Counted from the stretch's first letter, positions 50,653-61,679 are shown. The stretch is 64,000 nucleotides of DNA from Akkermansiaceae bacterium (GCA_026421245.1 JAPKDJ010000002.1:62001-126000); one strand, 5' to 3'. The notes: generated by a model from the sequence alone, not told the origin. A program made the numbers and translations.

Positions 50653-51651
50653 CTAGTCGATGCAACACGGACACTTCTGCACCCAGTGCCCTGGAGCCAC
50701 TTCCTCGAACGGGAGCTCCTGCCCAACACTCTCCTCATATCGCTCGTGACCCACCCGGTGGCCAAAGGCACACCCGGCGGGAGGATGAATGGGGCTTGGG
50801 ACATCACCCTCCAGAATCACGCGCGCCCGTTTTGCAGTAGGATCAGGCACGGGAATGGCAGAGAGCAATGCCTTGGTATAGGCATGGCGCGGGTTACGGT
50901 AAATCTCCTCCGCAGGAGCGAGTTCAACAATCTTACCAAGATACATCACCGCGATACGGTCACTCATGTGCTTCACCACCGCAAGATCGTGCGCAATGAA
51001 AAGGTAAGACATTTCAAAATCCCTTTGCAATTCCAGCAGCAGATTCATGACCTGCGACTGAACAGAAACATCAAGCGCAGAAACCGGCTCATCCAATACA
51101 AGCAGATCTGGATTGAGAGCAAGGGCCCGCGCAATACCAATCCGTTGGCGTTGTCCTCCTGAAAACTCAAAAGGAAATTTGCCAGCGGAGTTCCCGGGAA
51201 GTCCGACCCGATCCAAAAGCTCAGCCACCCTCTTCTGTCGAGAAACGCGATTCCCAATCCCCTGAATGATCAGAGGCTCGGCAACCAACTCTCCAACCGC
51301 CATGCGGGCGTCGAGTGATTCAGCAGGGTCTTGAAACACCATTTGAAAATCCTGGCGCAGCGGACGGATTCTCCCCTGCCTCATGTGGGTGATGTCGTGC
51401 CCCTTAAAACGAATCCTCCCGCCGGTCGGATTCAGAAGACGAACGAGAGCCTTCCCCAAGGTCGACTTACCGCACCCGGACTCCCCCACGAGCCCCAGGG
51501 TTTCTCCGGTTTCGATATCGAAACTCACCCCATCGACCGCCTTCACGGCACCAATCTGCTTCATCATCACTCCTCCCCGAATGGGAAAGTGCTGACGCAA
51601 GTTTTCGACCTCAAGTAGTTTTGATGAATCGTTGTTCATGCCAGAAAACAT
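50653..51651 (-). CDS. Oligopeptide/dipeptide ABC transporter ATP-binding protein (OppF/DppF-like)
   Basis: [83 protein letters not shown]. Confidence 0.95.
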   Translation of the reverse strand: MFSGMNNDSSKLLEVENLRQHFPIRGGVMMKQIGAVKAVDGVSFDIETGETLGLVGESGCGKSTLGKALVRLLNPTGGRIRFKGHDITHMRQGRIRPLRQDFQMVFQDPAESLDARMAVGELVAEPLIIQGIGNRVSRQKRVAELLDRVGLPGNSAGKFPFEFSGGQRQRIGIARALALNPDLLVLDEPVSALDVSVQSQVMNLLLELQRDFEMSYLFIAHDLAVVKHMSDRIAVMYLGKIVELAPAEEIYRNPRHAYTKALLSAIPVPDPTAKRARVILEGDVPSPIHPPAGCAFGHRVGHERYEESVGQELPFEEVAPGHWVQKCPCCID

Positions 51652-52613
51652 TCGGGACAGGTTTCGACCCAGTGGCCAAGTGCGATTTCACGATAGTCGG
51701 GACGTTGCCGAAGGAGAACGGAATTCTTGCGATCTATCCTCTGACAAAATCGACAGCCAGAAACAAAATCCTGAATGGAGGCTACCTGTCCGGGGATCGT
51801 ATTCAACTCGCTCTTGCGCTCACTCTCAATACGCGGAATGGAATTTAAAAGCCCCTTTGTATAGGCATGGCGGGGATGTGCAAAAAGCTCCCGGACCGGA
51901 GCCCGCTCCACCACACGACCGGCATACATCACAACCACCTCGTCGCAGTTTTGGGCAATCACTCCAAGATCATGGGTGATCATCAAAACGGCCATCCCCA
52001 ATTTGGCCTGCATCGATTGAATCAGCTCCAAAATCTGAGCTTGTACTGTCACATCAAGAGCAGTCGTCGGTTCATCGGCAATCAAAAGATCCGGCTCACA
52101 GGCCAATGCAATCGCAATCATGACGCGTTGCCGCATGCCACCTGAAAGTTCGTGAGGATAACTGGAGATCCGTTCTTCGGGCGCTGGAATTCCCACGGCA
52201 TCTAATAACTGCACTGCTTTTTGCAACGCTGCCCGTGATGACATTTTCTCGTGCAGTTTGAGAATCTCCACCAGTTGCTTTCCGATCCGGTGAACGGGAT
52301 TTAATGCTGCCATCGGCTCCTGAAAAATCACGCCAATCTCTCCACCCCTGATCTTTCTTTTTTCAGCCCCTGTCACCTTGCAGAGATCACGTCCTTTGAA
52401 ATTAATCTCGCCTTCGAGAACATGTCCCGATGGTTTTGGTAATAGATCGATGATCGACATCGCGGTCACTGTTTTTCCGCAACCGGACTCTCCCACCAGG
52501 CCAACCGTCTTTCCCTTCTCAACCGAAAATGAGATTCCATCGACCGCTCTGACCCAACCGGAATCAGTGTCAAAGCTGGTCACCAGCCCTTTGATATCTA
52601 ATAAGGTGCTCAT
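51636..52613 (-). CDS. Oligopeptide/dipeptide ABC transporter ATP-binding protein (OppD/DppD-like)
   Basis: [83 protein letters not shown]. Confidence 0.95.
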   Translation of the reverse strand: MSTLLDIKGLVTSFDTDSGWVRAVDGISFSVEKGKTVGLVGESGCGKTVTAMSIIDLLPKPSGHVLEGEINFKGRDLCKVTGAEKRKIRGGEIGVIFQEPMAALNPVHRIGKQLVEILKLHEKMSSRAALQKAVQLLDAVGIPAPEERISSYPHELSGGMRQRVMIAIALACEPDLLIADEPTTALDVTVQAQILELIQSMQAKLGMAVLMITHDLGVIAQNCDEVVVMYAGRVVERAPVRELFAHPRHAYTKGLLNSIPRIESERKSELNTIPGQVASIQDFVSGCRFCQRIDRKNSVLLRQRPDYREIALGHWVETCPECFLA

Positions 52614-54646
52614 TTCTTCCGGTATTTCTCGATCACATTCTGCACCTCGGGAAAGGTCTTTCCCGACCTCATCGCCTCGAGCGTTTCCTCCTGCATCTCG
52701 ATATCAATCCAGAAGCTGTAATGCTCGTAGGGATAAGACACCACCGGGGGGCAAAATTTCACCGTTTCCGTATTCGGCCAACGCATCCAGCGCCAGCACG
52801 CCACTCGCTCAAAATCGCGTTTCCAACCGGGAACGAAAACACCCCGCTCGTAAACCTGCTGCTGGATTTTGTGCGCAAGCTCCTTCTTAAACTCGTTGTC
52901 GGAAGTCTGCCGATACTCCTCCACCCATTTGTCCATCTCGGGATCGTTGTAGGCGAAAACGTTATTGGTCTTTGGCTTGATATTGCCCTGCTCGTCATAG
53001 GCATTGCGGGAGTGAAAGTATTCGTAGAAGGCGAAGTAAGGTGGCTGAACAGACCACGCGACCGCAGTGAGTTCAAACTTCTTGTCCATCGCATCGGTGA
53101 AAACGATACTCGGGTCTTTTCCATCTAGGATCAGGTCAACTCCGGCACTCCGAGCCTCTGTCTTCAAAATCGACATGATATCGGCATAGGTTTTCACAGA
53201 GTAATGGCTGAGGGTGAATTCCAACCTCGATCCATCCGGCTTCCGCAGAATCCCGTCATTCCCTTCCTCAGTGAATCCGGCCTTTGCGAAATACTCGCGG
53301 GCTTTTTGCGGAGAAAATGGCCGGGGCAGAACGTTGGGATTCACAAAGTCTCCGAAGCCATCGACAAATCCGGGAAGCCGGTTGTAGTCTCCCCAAAATT
53401 GAACCTTGATCACTTTATCGTAGTTAAGCGCATGGGCCAACCCGAGACGGACATTGATGTCCTTGAGCTTTTCCTTATCGAGGTTCATCTCGACGCCGAA
53501 CTGTGGTCGCGGAAAATCGTTGTACCACCAATGCCGTTCAATGTAGCCATCGTAAACCTTTGGAATTTCGGTCTTCTCATACCAGGACTTCGGGCCTGAA
53601 ACGAGAGCCATATCAAGCTGACCCGCGCGGAAAAGCTCGAAGCTCTTGTTAATGTCGCGAATCACTCTCCAGACGATCTTATCCGGATTATATCGGTAGC
53701 GGTAAAATTTCTTGTCATTCCCCCACCAGTTTTTGTTCCGAGTCAAAGTGACGGAAACACCTTTGTCGATGTCTCCATCTCGCACAAAATATGGTCCGGT
53801 GTTCGGCTGATGTTTCCAATTATAGCGCTCTTCATAGTCCGGCCCAAACTCCCCATAAAAATGTCGAGGAGACGGGGCGAAATCCCCAATTTTGTTATAC
53901 ATTCCGAGTTCACTCTTGGCCTCAGGGAAGGTCACCGAAAGGGTGTGCTCGTCGTAGATCGCAATCTGGGCAATCTCTTCCCGCAGGTATTGTTTGTAGA
54001 AAGGCGAATTCGCGTAGTCCGACATGCGAAGGTATGCCGAAACGGCAAAGTCCCGAGCCTCTACTTCCACTCCATCAGAATAAGCCGCATCCTCATGAAT
54101 CTTGAAATACCAGGTCCGCTTGTTTGGGCCATGGGCCCATTTTTCCGCCGTCGCCGGGATGACCGAACTATTCAAACGGTTCAAGGCTACCAGCCCAAGT
54201 TGAACATCATCGTATAGCTCTCCTCTCATCCCGCTGTTGGAAGCGGGACCGAAGGGCCGTAAAGTGGGGGGGAAACTCGCCACGTAATAACGAAACACTC
54301 CGCCCTTTTTTGCAGCAGGATCTGAATCTTCCGGTTCATCAAGACCGTCCTTCCACTCAAGATCATCCGGAAGATCAGCGGGTGTTTTGAAGCTGAAGTA
54401 TTCGCCAAGCGCCACCCGACGTTCAAAACGCTCGACTAGTTTCGCGGAATCCTTCGCCGCCGCCGAATCCGGCTCGGCCATGGTCAACTCCTCTTGAGCC
54501 TCCGCCAGTTTATCGGCATTCCACGTTTTCATGTAGTCATTGAAGACAGGCACAAATTCATCAAAGCCAAGCCCCGCAACATAGGCTTCCTCTTCCCTTT
54601 GGCAGGACAAAAGAAGAAGGGAAAAAATCAGAATAAGCCAACGCAT
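52610..54646 (-). CDS. Extracellular solute-binding protein family 5 lipoprotein (YejA-like)
   Basis: MRWLILIFSLLLLSCQREEE lipobox; GGVFRYYVASFPPTLRPFGPASNSGMRGELYDDVQLGLVALN; HQPNTGPYFVRDGDIDKGVSVTLTRNKNWWGNDKKFYRYRYNPDKI. Confidence 0.88.
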   Translation of the reverse strand: MRWLILIFSLLLLSCQREEEAYVAGLGFDEFVPVFNDYMKTWNADKLAEAQEELTMAEPDSAAAKDSAKLVERFERRVALGEYFSFKTPADLPDDLEWKDGLDEPEDSDPAAKKGGVFRYYVASFPPTLRPFGPASNSGMRGELYDDVQLGLVALNRLNSSVIPATAEKWAHGPNKRTWYFKIHEDAAYSDGVEVEARDFAVSAYLRMSDYANSPFYKQYLREEIAQIAIYDEHTLSVTFPEAKSELGMYNKIGDFAPSPRHFYGEFGPDYEERYNWKHQPNTGPYFVRDGDIDKGVSVTLTRNKNWWGNDKKFYRYRYNPDKIVWRVIRDINKSFELFRAGQLDMALVSGPKSWYEKTEIPKVYDGYIERHWWYNDFPRPQFGVEMNLDKEKLKDINVRLGLAHALNYDKVIKVQFWGDYNRLPGFVDGFGDFVNPNVLPRPFSPQKAREYFAKAGFTEEGNDGILRKPDGSRLEFTLSHYSVKTYADIMSILKTEARSAGVDLILDGKDPSIVFTDAMDKKFELTAVAWSVQPPYFAFYEYFHSRNAYDEQGNIKPKTNNVFAYNDPEMDKWVEEYRQTSDNEFKKELAHKIQQQVYERGVFVPGWKRDFERVACWRWMRWPNTETVKFCPPVVSYPYEHYSFWIDIEMQEETLEAMRSGKTFPEVQNVIEKYRKK

Positions 54647-54652
54647 GAATCC

Positions 54653-56224
54653 TTAGCGATAATAGGTATACTTCTTGGGGTCAAATGCCTCGCGAATCGC
54701 TTCTCCCACAAAGGTCACCAGCACCAGCATGATGACAAGACATGAGAAAGCGGAGGTCACTAGAAGAGGTGATGAAAGAGAACTTAGACCATCTTTGAGG
54801 AGCTTTCCCCAGCTCGCATATTGCACCGGGAGGCCAAAGCCCAGGTAGTCGAGTGCAGTCAATGAAAGTACTAATCCCGAGATCGAAAACGGAACCAGAG
54901 TTACCAGAATCGCGACCGAGTTGGGCAGCAAATGACGAAACAAGATCCGAGGCACCCCCGCCCCGATAACCCGGCTCGCCGCTATGTAATCCCGCGCTTT
55001 TTCTTTCAGGGCCGACGTCCGCATGAGGTAGGTCATGCCCATCCAACCGAAGATCGAGAGGATCCCGAGGATGAGGTAAAATCCCAACCGATCCTTGTAT
55101 TGGGCCGGAACGCCCAGCGTGATGATAATGACGAGGAAGAGGAAAGGGATGTTAGAGAGAATTTCAATGATCCGTTGCACGACCAAATCAAACCATCCGC
55201 CAAAATATCCCATCAGAAGCCCCACCGTAATTCCAATGAGGTAGACGATCGGGATGTAAATGATGGCGGCCTGGAAATTCACCTGTAAGCCACCGTAGAG
55301 ATAAGCAATGACGTCATCCCCCTGGGAAGTGGTTCCCAAAAGATGCGACATCTTCGGCTCAGAAGGCGGATAGCTGACATCGTATTCCTCCTGCACTTTG
55401 GAGTTGGACAAAAAGTCTACCAGAGCCCCTTCGCCTTCCCATTCCTGTGATCTTTCAACGAGTTCGCCATCCCGATATTTCACCTTGTAGACGCGGTCCC
55501 CTTCCTTGTTCCAACCCTGCGCATCCCCTTGGCGAATGCCTTTTCGATAGGTGAAGCGGAGGTGCGGCGCTTCCGGCTGCGCTGGGCTGTAGAGACGTGT
55601 TCCCAGTCCACTGTAATCCGACTCCGCCGGATCGATCTCCTTGGCCAAGGCACTGATGGTATCTTGGGTCGGATTGTAGGGGCGTAGTGGGAGGATCACA
55701 CTGGCGTCAGCCTTGTCTGCGAAGACCTTCTTTAATTCACGGTAGTTAGGCTCAAGATCAGCCTGAGCCGGATCTGTGATGCCAAAGTCCTTGTTCTTCT
55801 CCAGCTTTGTCGTGAAAGCCGGGAAATGCCACTCCCCCTCGAATTTCACCGCAAGCGCCTCTTTGCCCACAATCAACTGGTCCAGCGCTGCCAGTCCGGC
55901 CAGGCCCACCAAAATGAGGAAGGAATAATACCCCCGTTTGATCGCTTTGAAGCGCTGGATCTTGCGGATCGTCACCGGGTTTGGCGGACCGCTTGTGAGC
56001 TTGCTCAGAACAAGCCACGCTCCCACCAGAAAAAGAATGATTGCGGTGATGAAGCCGGCCTTCGAAACCAGCCACTCCAGAAAGTCAAAGGGCAGATTTA
56101 AATCACCGGCCGAGCGGGAAAAATTATACCCCCAGCTGATCGTAGGGAGCTTCAAGTCGGCGCGGTCAGCCAAGACACTGGCAACCGAGGCAACGATGAG
56201 GGAGATTCCAATTCCGAGCTTCAT
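54653..56224 (-). CDS. Peptide ABC transporter permease (OppC/YejE-like) with enlarged periplasmic region
   Basis: MSHLLGTTSQGDDVIAYLYGGLQVNFQAAIIYIPIVYLIGITVGLLMGYFGGWFDLVVQRIIEILSNIPFLFLVIIITL; YIAASRVIGAGVPRILFRHLLPNSVAILVTLVPFSI. Confidence 0.92.
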   Translation of the reverse strand: MKLGIGISLIVASVASVLADRADLKLPTISWGYNFSRSAGDLNLPFDFLEWLVSKAGFITAIILFLVGAWLVLSKLTSGPPNPVTIRKIQRFKAIKRGYYSFLILVGLAGLAALDQLIVGKEALAVKFEGEWHFPAFTTKLEKNKDFGITDPAQADLEPNYRELKKVFADKADASVILPLRPYNPTQDTISALAKEIDPAESDYSGLGTRLYSPAQPEAPHLRFTYRKGIRQGDAQGWNKEGDRVYKVKYRDGELVERSQEWEGEGALVDFLSNSKVQEEYDVSYPPSEPKMSHLLGTTSQGDDVIAYLYGGLQVNFQAAIIYIPIVYLIGITVGLLMGYFGGWFDLVVQRIIEILSNIPFLFLVIIITLGVPAQYKDRLGFYLILGILSIFGWMGMTYLMRTSALKEKARDYIAASRVIGAGVPRILFRHLLPNSVAILVTLVPFSISGLVLSLTALDYLGFGLPVQYASWGKLLKDGLSSLSSPLLVTSAFSCLVIMLVLVTFVGEAIREAFDPKKYTYYR

Positions 56225-56227
56225 GGT

Positions 56228-57619
56228 CTAATGGAATTTCACCCTCGGATCGATGAGGGCAACGATGATGTCAGAGAGGATGTTTCCCATGACCATAAGA
56301 AACGAGGCGACGGTCAATGTCCCCATGATGAGCATTTGATCGGGACCAGTAATGGCTCGAAATTGCAACAGGCCGAACCCCTGAATATCGAAAACCGTTT
56401 CGATCAGAAGGCTGCCGGAAACGATAAGGGTGATCAATTGGCCCAAGCTGGTGGCGATTGGGATGAAGGAATTCCGAAAGGCATGACGAAAAACGGCTCG
56501 GTTAAAGCTCACCCCTTTTGCCACCGCTGTGCGAACGTAGTCGGCGGCAAGATTGTCCATGAGGTTGTTTTTCATCATCATCGTCATCCACGCGAAAGAT
56601 CCAATGACGTAGCTAATCAGCGGGAGGACAGTATGCCACGCGAGATCTTTTATTTTCCCGAGGAAGGTCATGGAGTCAAAGTTCTGTGACACCAATCCGA
56701 CCATTGGAAAGATCGGCTTGTAGGCTCCAAGGTAAACGAGCAGGAGCGCCCCGAGAGCGAAGCCCGGAATGGCGTAACCAAAGAAGATGAGAACCGAGCT
56801 CAGGTTATCAATGGGCGTGCGGTGCTTGATTGCCTTGAGAATTCCGAGAGGCAAACACACTCCATAAGTCAGAATGGTCGTGAGGATGCCAAAGTAGAGA
56901 GCAACCGGCATGCGCGACTTGATCAAATCCAGAACCGGCTCTCCAAAAACCGAGGATTTCCCCATATCGCCCTGTAGCAACCCGGAGATCCGGGACTTAT
57001 AGATGACCGCCCGAGGAAGATAATTATCAACGGTTCGATTTGTCACGCCATCCTCCCGCTCCTTGTGAACTTCAAACCGCTGCTCGGCTGTTTCGTAGCG
57101 ATATTCCCAGCTGTCTTCGGTGATATCCTGCCACTCGGCGATTGGCTTCGAGCGATCCACGTAACGTGCCCATTCGATTTCACCATTGTCTTTCTGCACC
57201 ACTACCGGGCGGCCGGTTCCCGCAAGACTGACGAGAACTTGTTTTGAAGGATCTTTGACAAGACTTCCCCCGATCATCTCCTCACTGAGTTGGTCGCCCT
57301 GTTTCGAAGGTTTAAATTCGGCCTCACTGTAAAGCCGTTCGCGTGGATACAGGCCCAACCACGTCATATAGGCGATGACTACATTCTTGTCATATAGGTA
57401 TTCACGCTCAAAGGCCTCGATCTGCTCCTCGGACAAAGCGCCGCTCTGTCCCCCGCTGCCGCCACCACCACCGCCTTCGGAGGTCCCGGCCGCCGCGGCC
57501 TGCAATTCCCGTTCCAGTGGGCTTCCGGGCATCACCCGGGTAATGGCAAAAACAAGGAAAGTCACTCCCAGCACGGTCAATGGGACCAGTAGCAAGCGGC
57601 GGAGGAAATAAACTTTCAT
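56228..57619 (-). CDS. Peptide ABC transporter permease (OppB/YejB-like)
   Basis: MKVYFLRRLLLVPLTVLGVTFLVFAITRVMPGSPLERE; ADYVRTAVAKGVSFNRAVFRHAFRNSFIPIATSLGQLITLIVSGSLLIETVFDIQGFGLL. Start set at ATG 57619. Confidence 0.92.
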   Translation of the reverse strand: MKVYFLRRLLLVPLTVLGVTFLVFAITRVMPGSPLERELQAAAAGTSEGGGGGGSGGQSGALSEEQIEAFEREYLYDKNVVIAYMTWLGLYPRERLYSEAEFKPSKQGDQLSEEMIGGSLVKDPSKQVLVSLAGTGRPVVVQKDNGEIEWARYVDRSKPIAEWQDITEDSWEYRYETAEQRFEVHKEREDGVTNRTVDNYLPRAVIYKSRISGLLQGDMGKSSVFGEPVLDLIKSRMPVALYFGILTTILTYGVCLPLGILKAIKHRTPIDNLSSVLIFFGYAIPGFALGALLLVYLGAYKPIFPMVGLVSQNFDSMTFLGKIKDLAWHTVLPLISYVIGSFAWMTMMMKNNLMDNLAADYVRTAVAKGVSFNRAVFRHAFRNSFIPIATSLGQLITLIVSGSLLIETVFDIQGFGLLQFRAITGPDQMLIMGTLTVASFLMVMGNILSDIIVALIDPRVKFH

Positions 57620-57740
57620 TCGGGGTGTTAGCGTCTTTGACGCATAAGGTTTTCTTTCTATTCGAACCCCATTGTCAAATGAAAGTCCCAGAATACAAAA
57701 ATTCATTCCCTTTCTCTCTCATTTGTCCAAGGTTTCACCC

Positions 57741-59762
57741 GTGTTTCGGAACCTGCTCTTTCCAGCCCTCGCCAGCCTCGCTTTCGTGTCATGCGAGAAT
57801 CGATCCGACGTCGAGATCGCCAATGAGGAAAACATTCTCATCATCGGTAACAGCAACGAGCCCAAAGGACTCGATCCGCACCTCGTCTCGGGAGTCCTAG
57901 AGTCCAACATCATCCGCGCTCTTTTCGAAGGCCTCTGTGTCGAAGACCCGGCAAAGGACAGCACCTCACTACCGGGCGCTGCCCTGACCTGGGCCCCTTC
58001 CGATGACTTTACAGAGTGGATTTTCAACCTCAATCCCGAAGCCAAATGGTCCGACGGCGTACCTGTCACGGCCGTCGATTTTGTCTTCTCCTACAAGCGC
58101 CTCCTCTCACCGGACCCCAATTGGCCCGCTGAATATTCCGAAATGCTCTACTTCCTCAAAAACGGAGAAGCCTACAACCGCAGCCACTTCGGCCATATCC
58201 TCTGCGGAAATGACCCGGACTTCCCTCTCGACTGGGAGACTCTCAAAAAAGCGAACTTCGAAGGTGAACGCAGCCTCAAACTCGAGAACTTTGTCGGCAA
58301 GAAATTCTCCGACTTGAAGGAAATCGACCTGAAAAAGCTGAAACCCTATCTCAAGGAAGACGAAACCATCGATCTCGCGAAGATCACCGCCGAGAAAGTT
58401 GATCTGAAAAACCTCTCTGAGACCGAGAAACGTATCTTCTGCAACGCCAAGGGAATCGACAAACTGAGCAAGGAGCAACTTCAGTCCCTCAAATCCGACT
58501 CCAGCCTCGTGACGTGGACCGACGTTGTCCCTGAGGAGGTCCGCCAGATTGTTCTCGACCGCCTCATCGCTCATCACGAAGCCGGCAAACCCAATCTTTG
58601 GGAAGAAGCCCAGGTCGGCGTGACCGCAGTCGATGATTTCACTCTCAAGATCACCCTCCGTGGGCCGGTCCCGTTTCTGCCCGAAATCACCAAGCACTAC
58701 ACTTGGTATCCCGTTCCAAAACACATCGTTCTTCGATACGGAAAAATCAACACCGCCTTCTCCTCGCAATGGACCCGCCCGGGCAACCTCGTCTCGAACG
58801 GCCCCTTCAAGCTTAAGACCTGGCGTACCAACCACTTTCTCGAGGTCGAGAAAAACCCCCACTATTGGGACAGGGATCAGGTGGACTTAAATGGCATCCG
58901 CTACCTTCCCATCAAGAATTACTATACCGAAACCCGCATGTTTGGGGACGGACAACTTCATATGACCTATACCGTGCCCTCGGAGCTCATCCCGATGGCC
59001 AAGAAAAAATACCCCGACCAACTCCGCCAGGAACCTTACGTGGGCGTCCGATTTATTCGAGTCAACACCCGCAAGGAACCACTCAACAACCCCAATTTCC
59101 GCCGCGCTCTTGCGACTTCCATCGATCAAAAAGCAATCTGCGAAAAAATCCTTCTCGGTGGCCAAAAACCCGCTTCCGGAATCGTCCCGCCCTTCGGCGA
59201 ATACAAGGTCCCCGGGCTCATCCAGTTCGACCCCGAGAAAGCCCGAGCCCTCCTCAAAGAGTCCGGTTACTCGACCGACTCCAAGTTCTCGGAAATCAAA
59301 CTTCTCACAACCAATTCAGAATCCGGTCTTCGCGAAGCGGAAGCCCTGCAAGAAATGTGGAAACAACAGCTGGGCATCAAGGTTCGCATCGTCCAACGGG
59401 AATGGACGACCTACCTCCAAAAACAATACGATGCCGACTACGACCTCTGCGTGGCAGGCTGGATCGGCGATTACCTAGACCCGACAACCTTCCTCGAAAT
59501 GTGGGTGGCGGACGGCGGAAACAACAACACCGGATGGGGATCAAAAGAGTTTGAGAACCTTCTCACCAAAGCGGAAAACACGGCTGACGTTGCCGCCCGC
59601 ATGGACGTCCTTTCACAGGCGGAAAAAACGATTCTCGCGGACACTCCCGTCCTCCCCATTTACTGGTACACCACCAATTACCTGATCCGCCCCGAGGTCA
59701 AAAACTGGAATCCCCTTCTCCTCAACAATCATCCGTTCAAATTCGTTAAAATCGAAAAATAA
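57741..59762 (+). CDS. Peptide ABC transporter substrate-binding lipoprotein (OppA-like)
   Basis: GTG start giving MFRNLLFPALASLAFVSCENRS (lipobox AFVSC). NEPKGLDPHLVSGVLESNIIRALFEGLC; FRRALATSIDQKAICEKILLGGQKPASGIVPPF. The ORF extends to TTG 57672; start uncertain. Confidence 0.9.
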   Translation: MFRNLLFPALASLAFVSCENRSDVEIANEENILIIGNSNEPKGLDPHLVSGVLESNIIRALFEGLCVEDPAKDSTSLPGAALTWAPSDDFTEWIFNLNPEAKWSDGVPVTAVDFVFSYKRLLSPDPNWPAEYSEMLYFLKNGEAYNRSHFGHILCGNDPDFPLDWETLKKANFEGERSLKLENFVGKKFSDLKEIDLKKLKPYLKEDETIDLAKITAEKVDLKNLSETEKRIFCNAKGIDKLSKEQLQSLKSDSSLVTWTDVVPEEVRQIVLDRLIAHHEAGKPNLWEEAQVGVTAVDDFTLKITLRGPVPFLPEITKHYTWYPVPKHIVLRYGKINTAFSSQWTRPGNLVSNGPFKLKTWRTNHFLEVEKNPHYWDRDQVDLNGIRYLPIKNYYTETRMFGDGQLHMTYTVPSELIPMAKKKYPDQLRQEPYVGVRFIRVNTRKEPLNNPNFRRALATSIDQKAICEKILLGGQKPASGIVPPFGEYKVPGLIQFDPEKARALLKESGYSTDSKFSEIKLLTTNSESGLREAEALQEMWKQQLGIKVRIVQREWTTYLQKQYDADYDLCVAGWIGDYLDPTTFLEMWVADGGNNNTGWGSKEFENLLTKAENTADVAARMDVLSQAEKTILADTPVLPIYWYTTNYLIRPEVKNWNPLLLNNHPFKFVKIEK

Positions 59763-59774
59763 GTCCGACTCCCG

Positions 59775-60695
59775 ATGCTCAAAATCATCCTTTCCCGTGT
59801 GATCCAGACCATTGTCGTGGTCTTTGTCCTCGTCACCTTCGTCTTCTTCGCCGTTCGCGCCATTCCCGGCAATCCCTTCGCCAGTGACAAGGCAACTTCA
59901 GCTGAAGAAGAAGCCGCCCTCAAGGCCTACTACGGACTCGATAAGCCGCTGCCCGTCCAGTATGTCAACTACTGGAAAAATATCCTGGTCGATGGTGACT
60001 TTGGCGACTCGCTGGCGATGAAAGGCCGGAAGGTCTCCACGTTGATTTCCGAGTCCTTCCCGGTCTCATTAAAACTTGGCGTGATCTCTCTTATCCTCGG
60101 GATGTTGATCGGAATCCCACTGGGAATCGTGGCCGCCCTCTTCCACAACCGATGGCAGGACTATCTCGCCATGGTAGTCGCGATGGCGGGAATTTGCGTT
60201 GTCGCCTTTGTCCTCGGCCCCATTTTCCAAATCTCCATCGCCGCGCCCCTCGACTGGTTCAATGTCGCAGGCTGGAGCCGCACCAGCGACATTATCCTCC
60301 CCTCCATAACTTTGTGCTTCGGAGTCGCGGCCTACCTCGCCCGACTCACCCGGGGAGGCATGCTTGATGTCCTCTCACAGGATTACATCCGAACCGCACA
60401 CGCAAAAGGAGTCCCCACTCTCCAAATCATCGTGAAACACGCCATACGGCCGGCCCTCATGCCCGCCGTCACCTTTCTGGGCCCTGCCTTTGCGGCCATT
60501 ATCACCGGCTCGTTTGTTGTCGAAACCATCTTTCTGGTTCCCGGGATGGGCCAATACTTCGTCCTCGGGATCCAGTCGAAGGACTACAATCTCGTCCTCG
60601 GACTTGTTCTTTTTTACGGCATCCTCATGGGCATCGCCAACCTGCTCTCGGATATCGCCCTCATCTTCATGGACCCCAAACTTCGCACCGCATAA
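59775..60695 (+). CDS. Peptide ABC transporter permease (OppB-like)
   Basis: MLKIILSRVIQTIVVVFVLVTFVFFAVRAIPGNPFAS; DYIRTAHAKGVPTLQIIVKHAIRPALMPAVTFLGPAFAAIITGSFVVETIFLVPGMGQYFV. Confidence 0.95.
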   Translation: MLKIILSRVIQTIVVVFVLVTFVFFAVRAIPGNPFASDKATSAEEEAALKAYYGLDKPLPVQYVNYWKNILVDGDFGDSLAMKGRKVSTLISESFPVSLKLGVISLILGMLIGIPLGIVAALFHNRWQDYLAMVVAMAGICVVAFVLGPIFQISIAAPLDWFNVAGWSRTSDIILPSITLCFGVAAYLARLTRGGMLDVLSQDYIRTAHAKGVPTLQIIVKHAIRPALMPAVTFLGPAFAAIITGSFVVETIFLVPGMGQYFVLGIQSKDYNLVLGLVLFYGILMGIANLLSDIALIFMDPKLRTA

Positions 60696-60701
60696 GACAC
60701 C

Positions 60702-61679
60702 ATGAGTTCCTCTGCAACTGTTCAGAACAGCGAACCGGCAGCGATCGAAAAAGGTTCCAGCCTTTGGACCGACGCCTTTGTTCGCCTTAAGAAAAACAAA
60801 CTCGCCGTGCTGGGCGGGATCATTGTCATCGTGATCCTATTCCTCTGCTTCATCGTCGCTCCCATCATGTCGATGGCCGGAATGAAGGCCAATGATCAGG
60901 ACCTCGCCAACCGCTTTGCCGGAATTGGCGAAAAGGGCGTCCTTGGCACCGACCAACTGGGCCGCGATCTTTTCATGAGGGTTCTTGAAGGAGGTCAAAT
61001 CTCCCTTCTCGTCGCCTTTCTCGCCACTATGATGACCGTCACCATCGGCGTCATCTACGGCGGAGTCGCAGGTTACATCGGCGGCAGGATCGGCAACATT
61101 ATGATGCGAATCGTCGATGGCCTCCTCGCCATGCCTTTCCTGATCATCGTGATCCTCTTCCGCGAGATCATCACCGGACGAATCGATATCGTGGCCCGCT
61201 TTCTCGTCAACGAATGGAGCTGGGACAACGACACCGTGACGCGCTTCGCCAACCTCATTCCGCTCACCATCGCCATTGCCGGATTTGGCTGGCTCTCGAT
61301 GGCCCGGATTGTGAGATCATCTGCGGCTTCTCTCTCAAAGCAGGAGTTTGTGGAAGCCGCCCGTTCGCTGGGCCTCAGTCATCGACGCATCCTCTTCCGC
61401 CACATGCTCCCTAATATGCTCGGCCCGGTCATCATCTATGCCACCCTGACCATCCCCAGTTTCATTCTCTACGAAGCGACTCTTAGTTTCATCGGACTTG
61501 GTATCGAGCCACCGAACTCATCGTGGGGCAAACTCATCATGGAAGGAGCCAATTTCCTCGAAACAAATGTCATCGTCCTCGCCATCCCGGCAGTGATGTT
61601 CTCGCTCACCCTCTTCGCCTTTAACTTCCTCGGCGACGGCCTTCGGGATGCCCTGGATCCCAAAGCATCAAAGGACTAA
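60702..61679 (+). CDS. Peptide ABC transporter permease (OppC-like)
   Basis: LGTDQLGRDLFMRVLEGGQISLLVAFLATMMTVTIGVIYGGVAGYIGGRIGNIMMRIVDGLLAMPFL; FVEAARSLGLSHRRILFRHMLPNMLGPVII. Confidence 0.95.
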   Translation: MSSSATVQNSEPAAIEKGSSLWTDAFVRLKKNKLAVLGGIIVIVILFLCFIVAPIMSMAGMKANDQDLANRFAGIGEKGVLGTDQLGRDLFMRVLEGGQISLLVAFLATMMTVTIGVIYGGVAGYIGGRIGNIMMRIVDGLLAMPFLIIVILFREIITGRIDIVARFLVNEWSWDNDTVTRFANLIPLTIAIAGFGWLSMARIVRSSAASLSKQEFVEAARSLGLSHRRILFRHMLPNMLGPVIIYATLTIPSFILYEATLSFIGLGIEPPNSSWGKLIMEGANFLETNVIVLAIPAVMFSLTLFAFNFLGDGLRDALDPKASKD

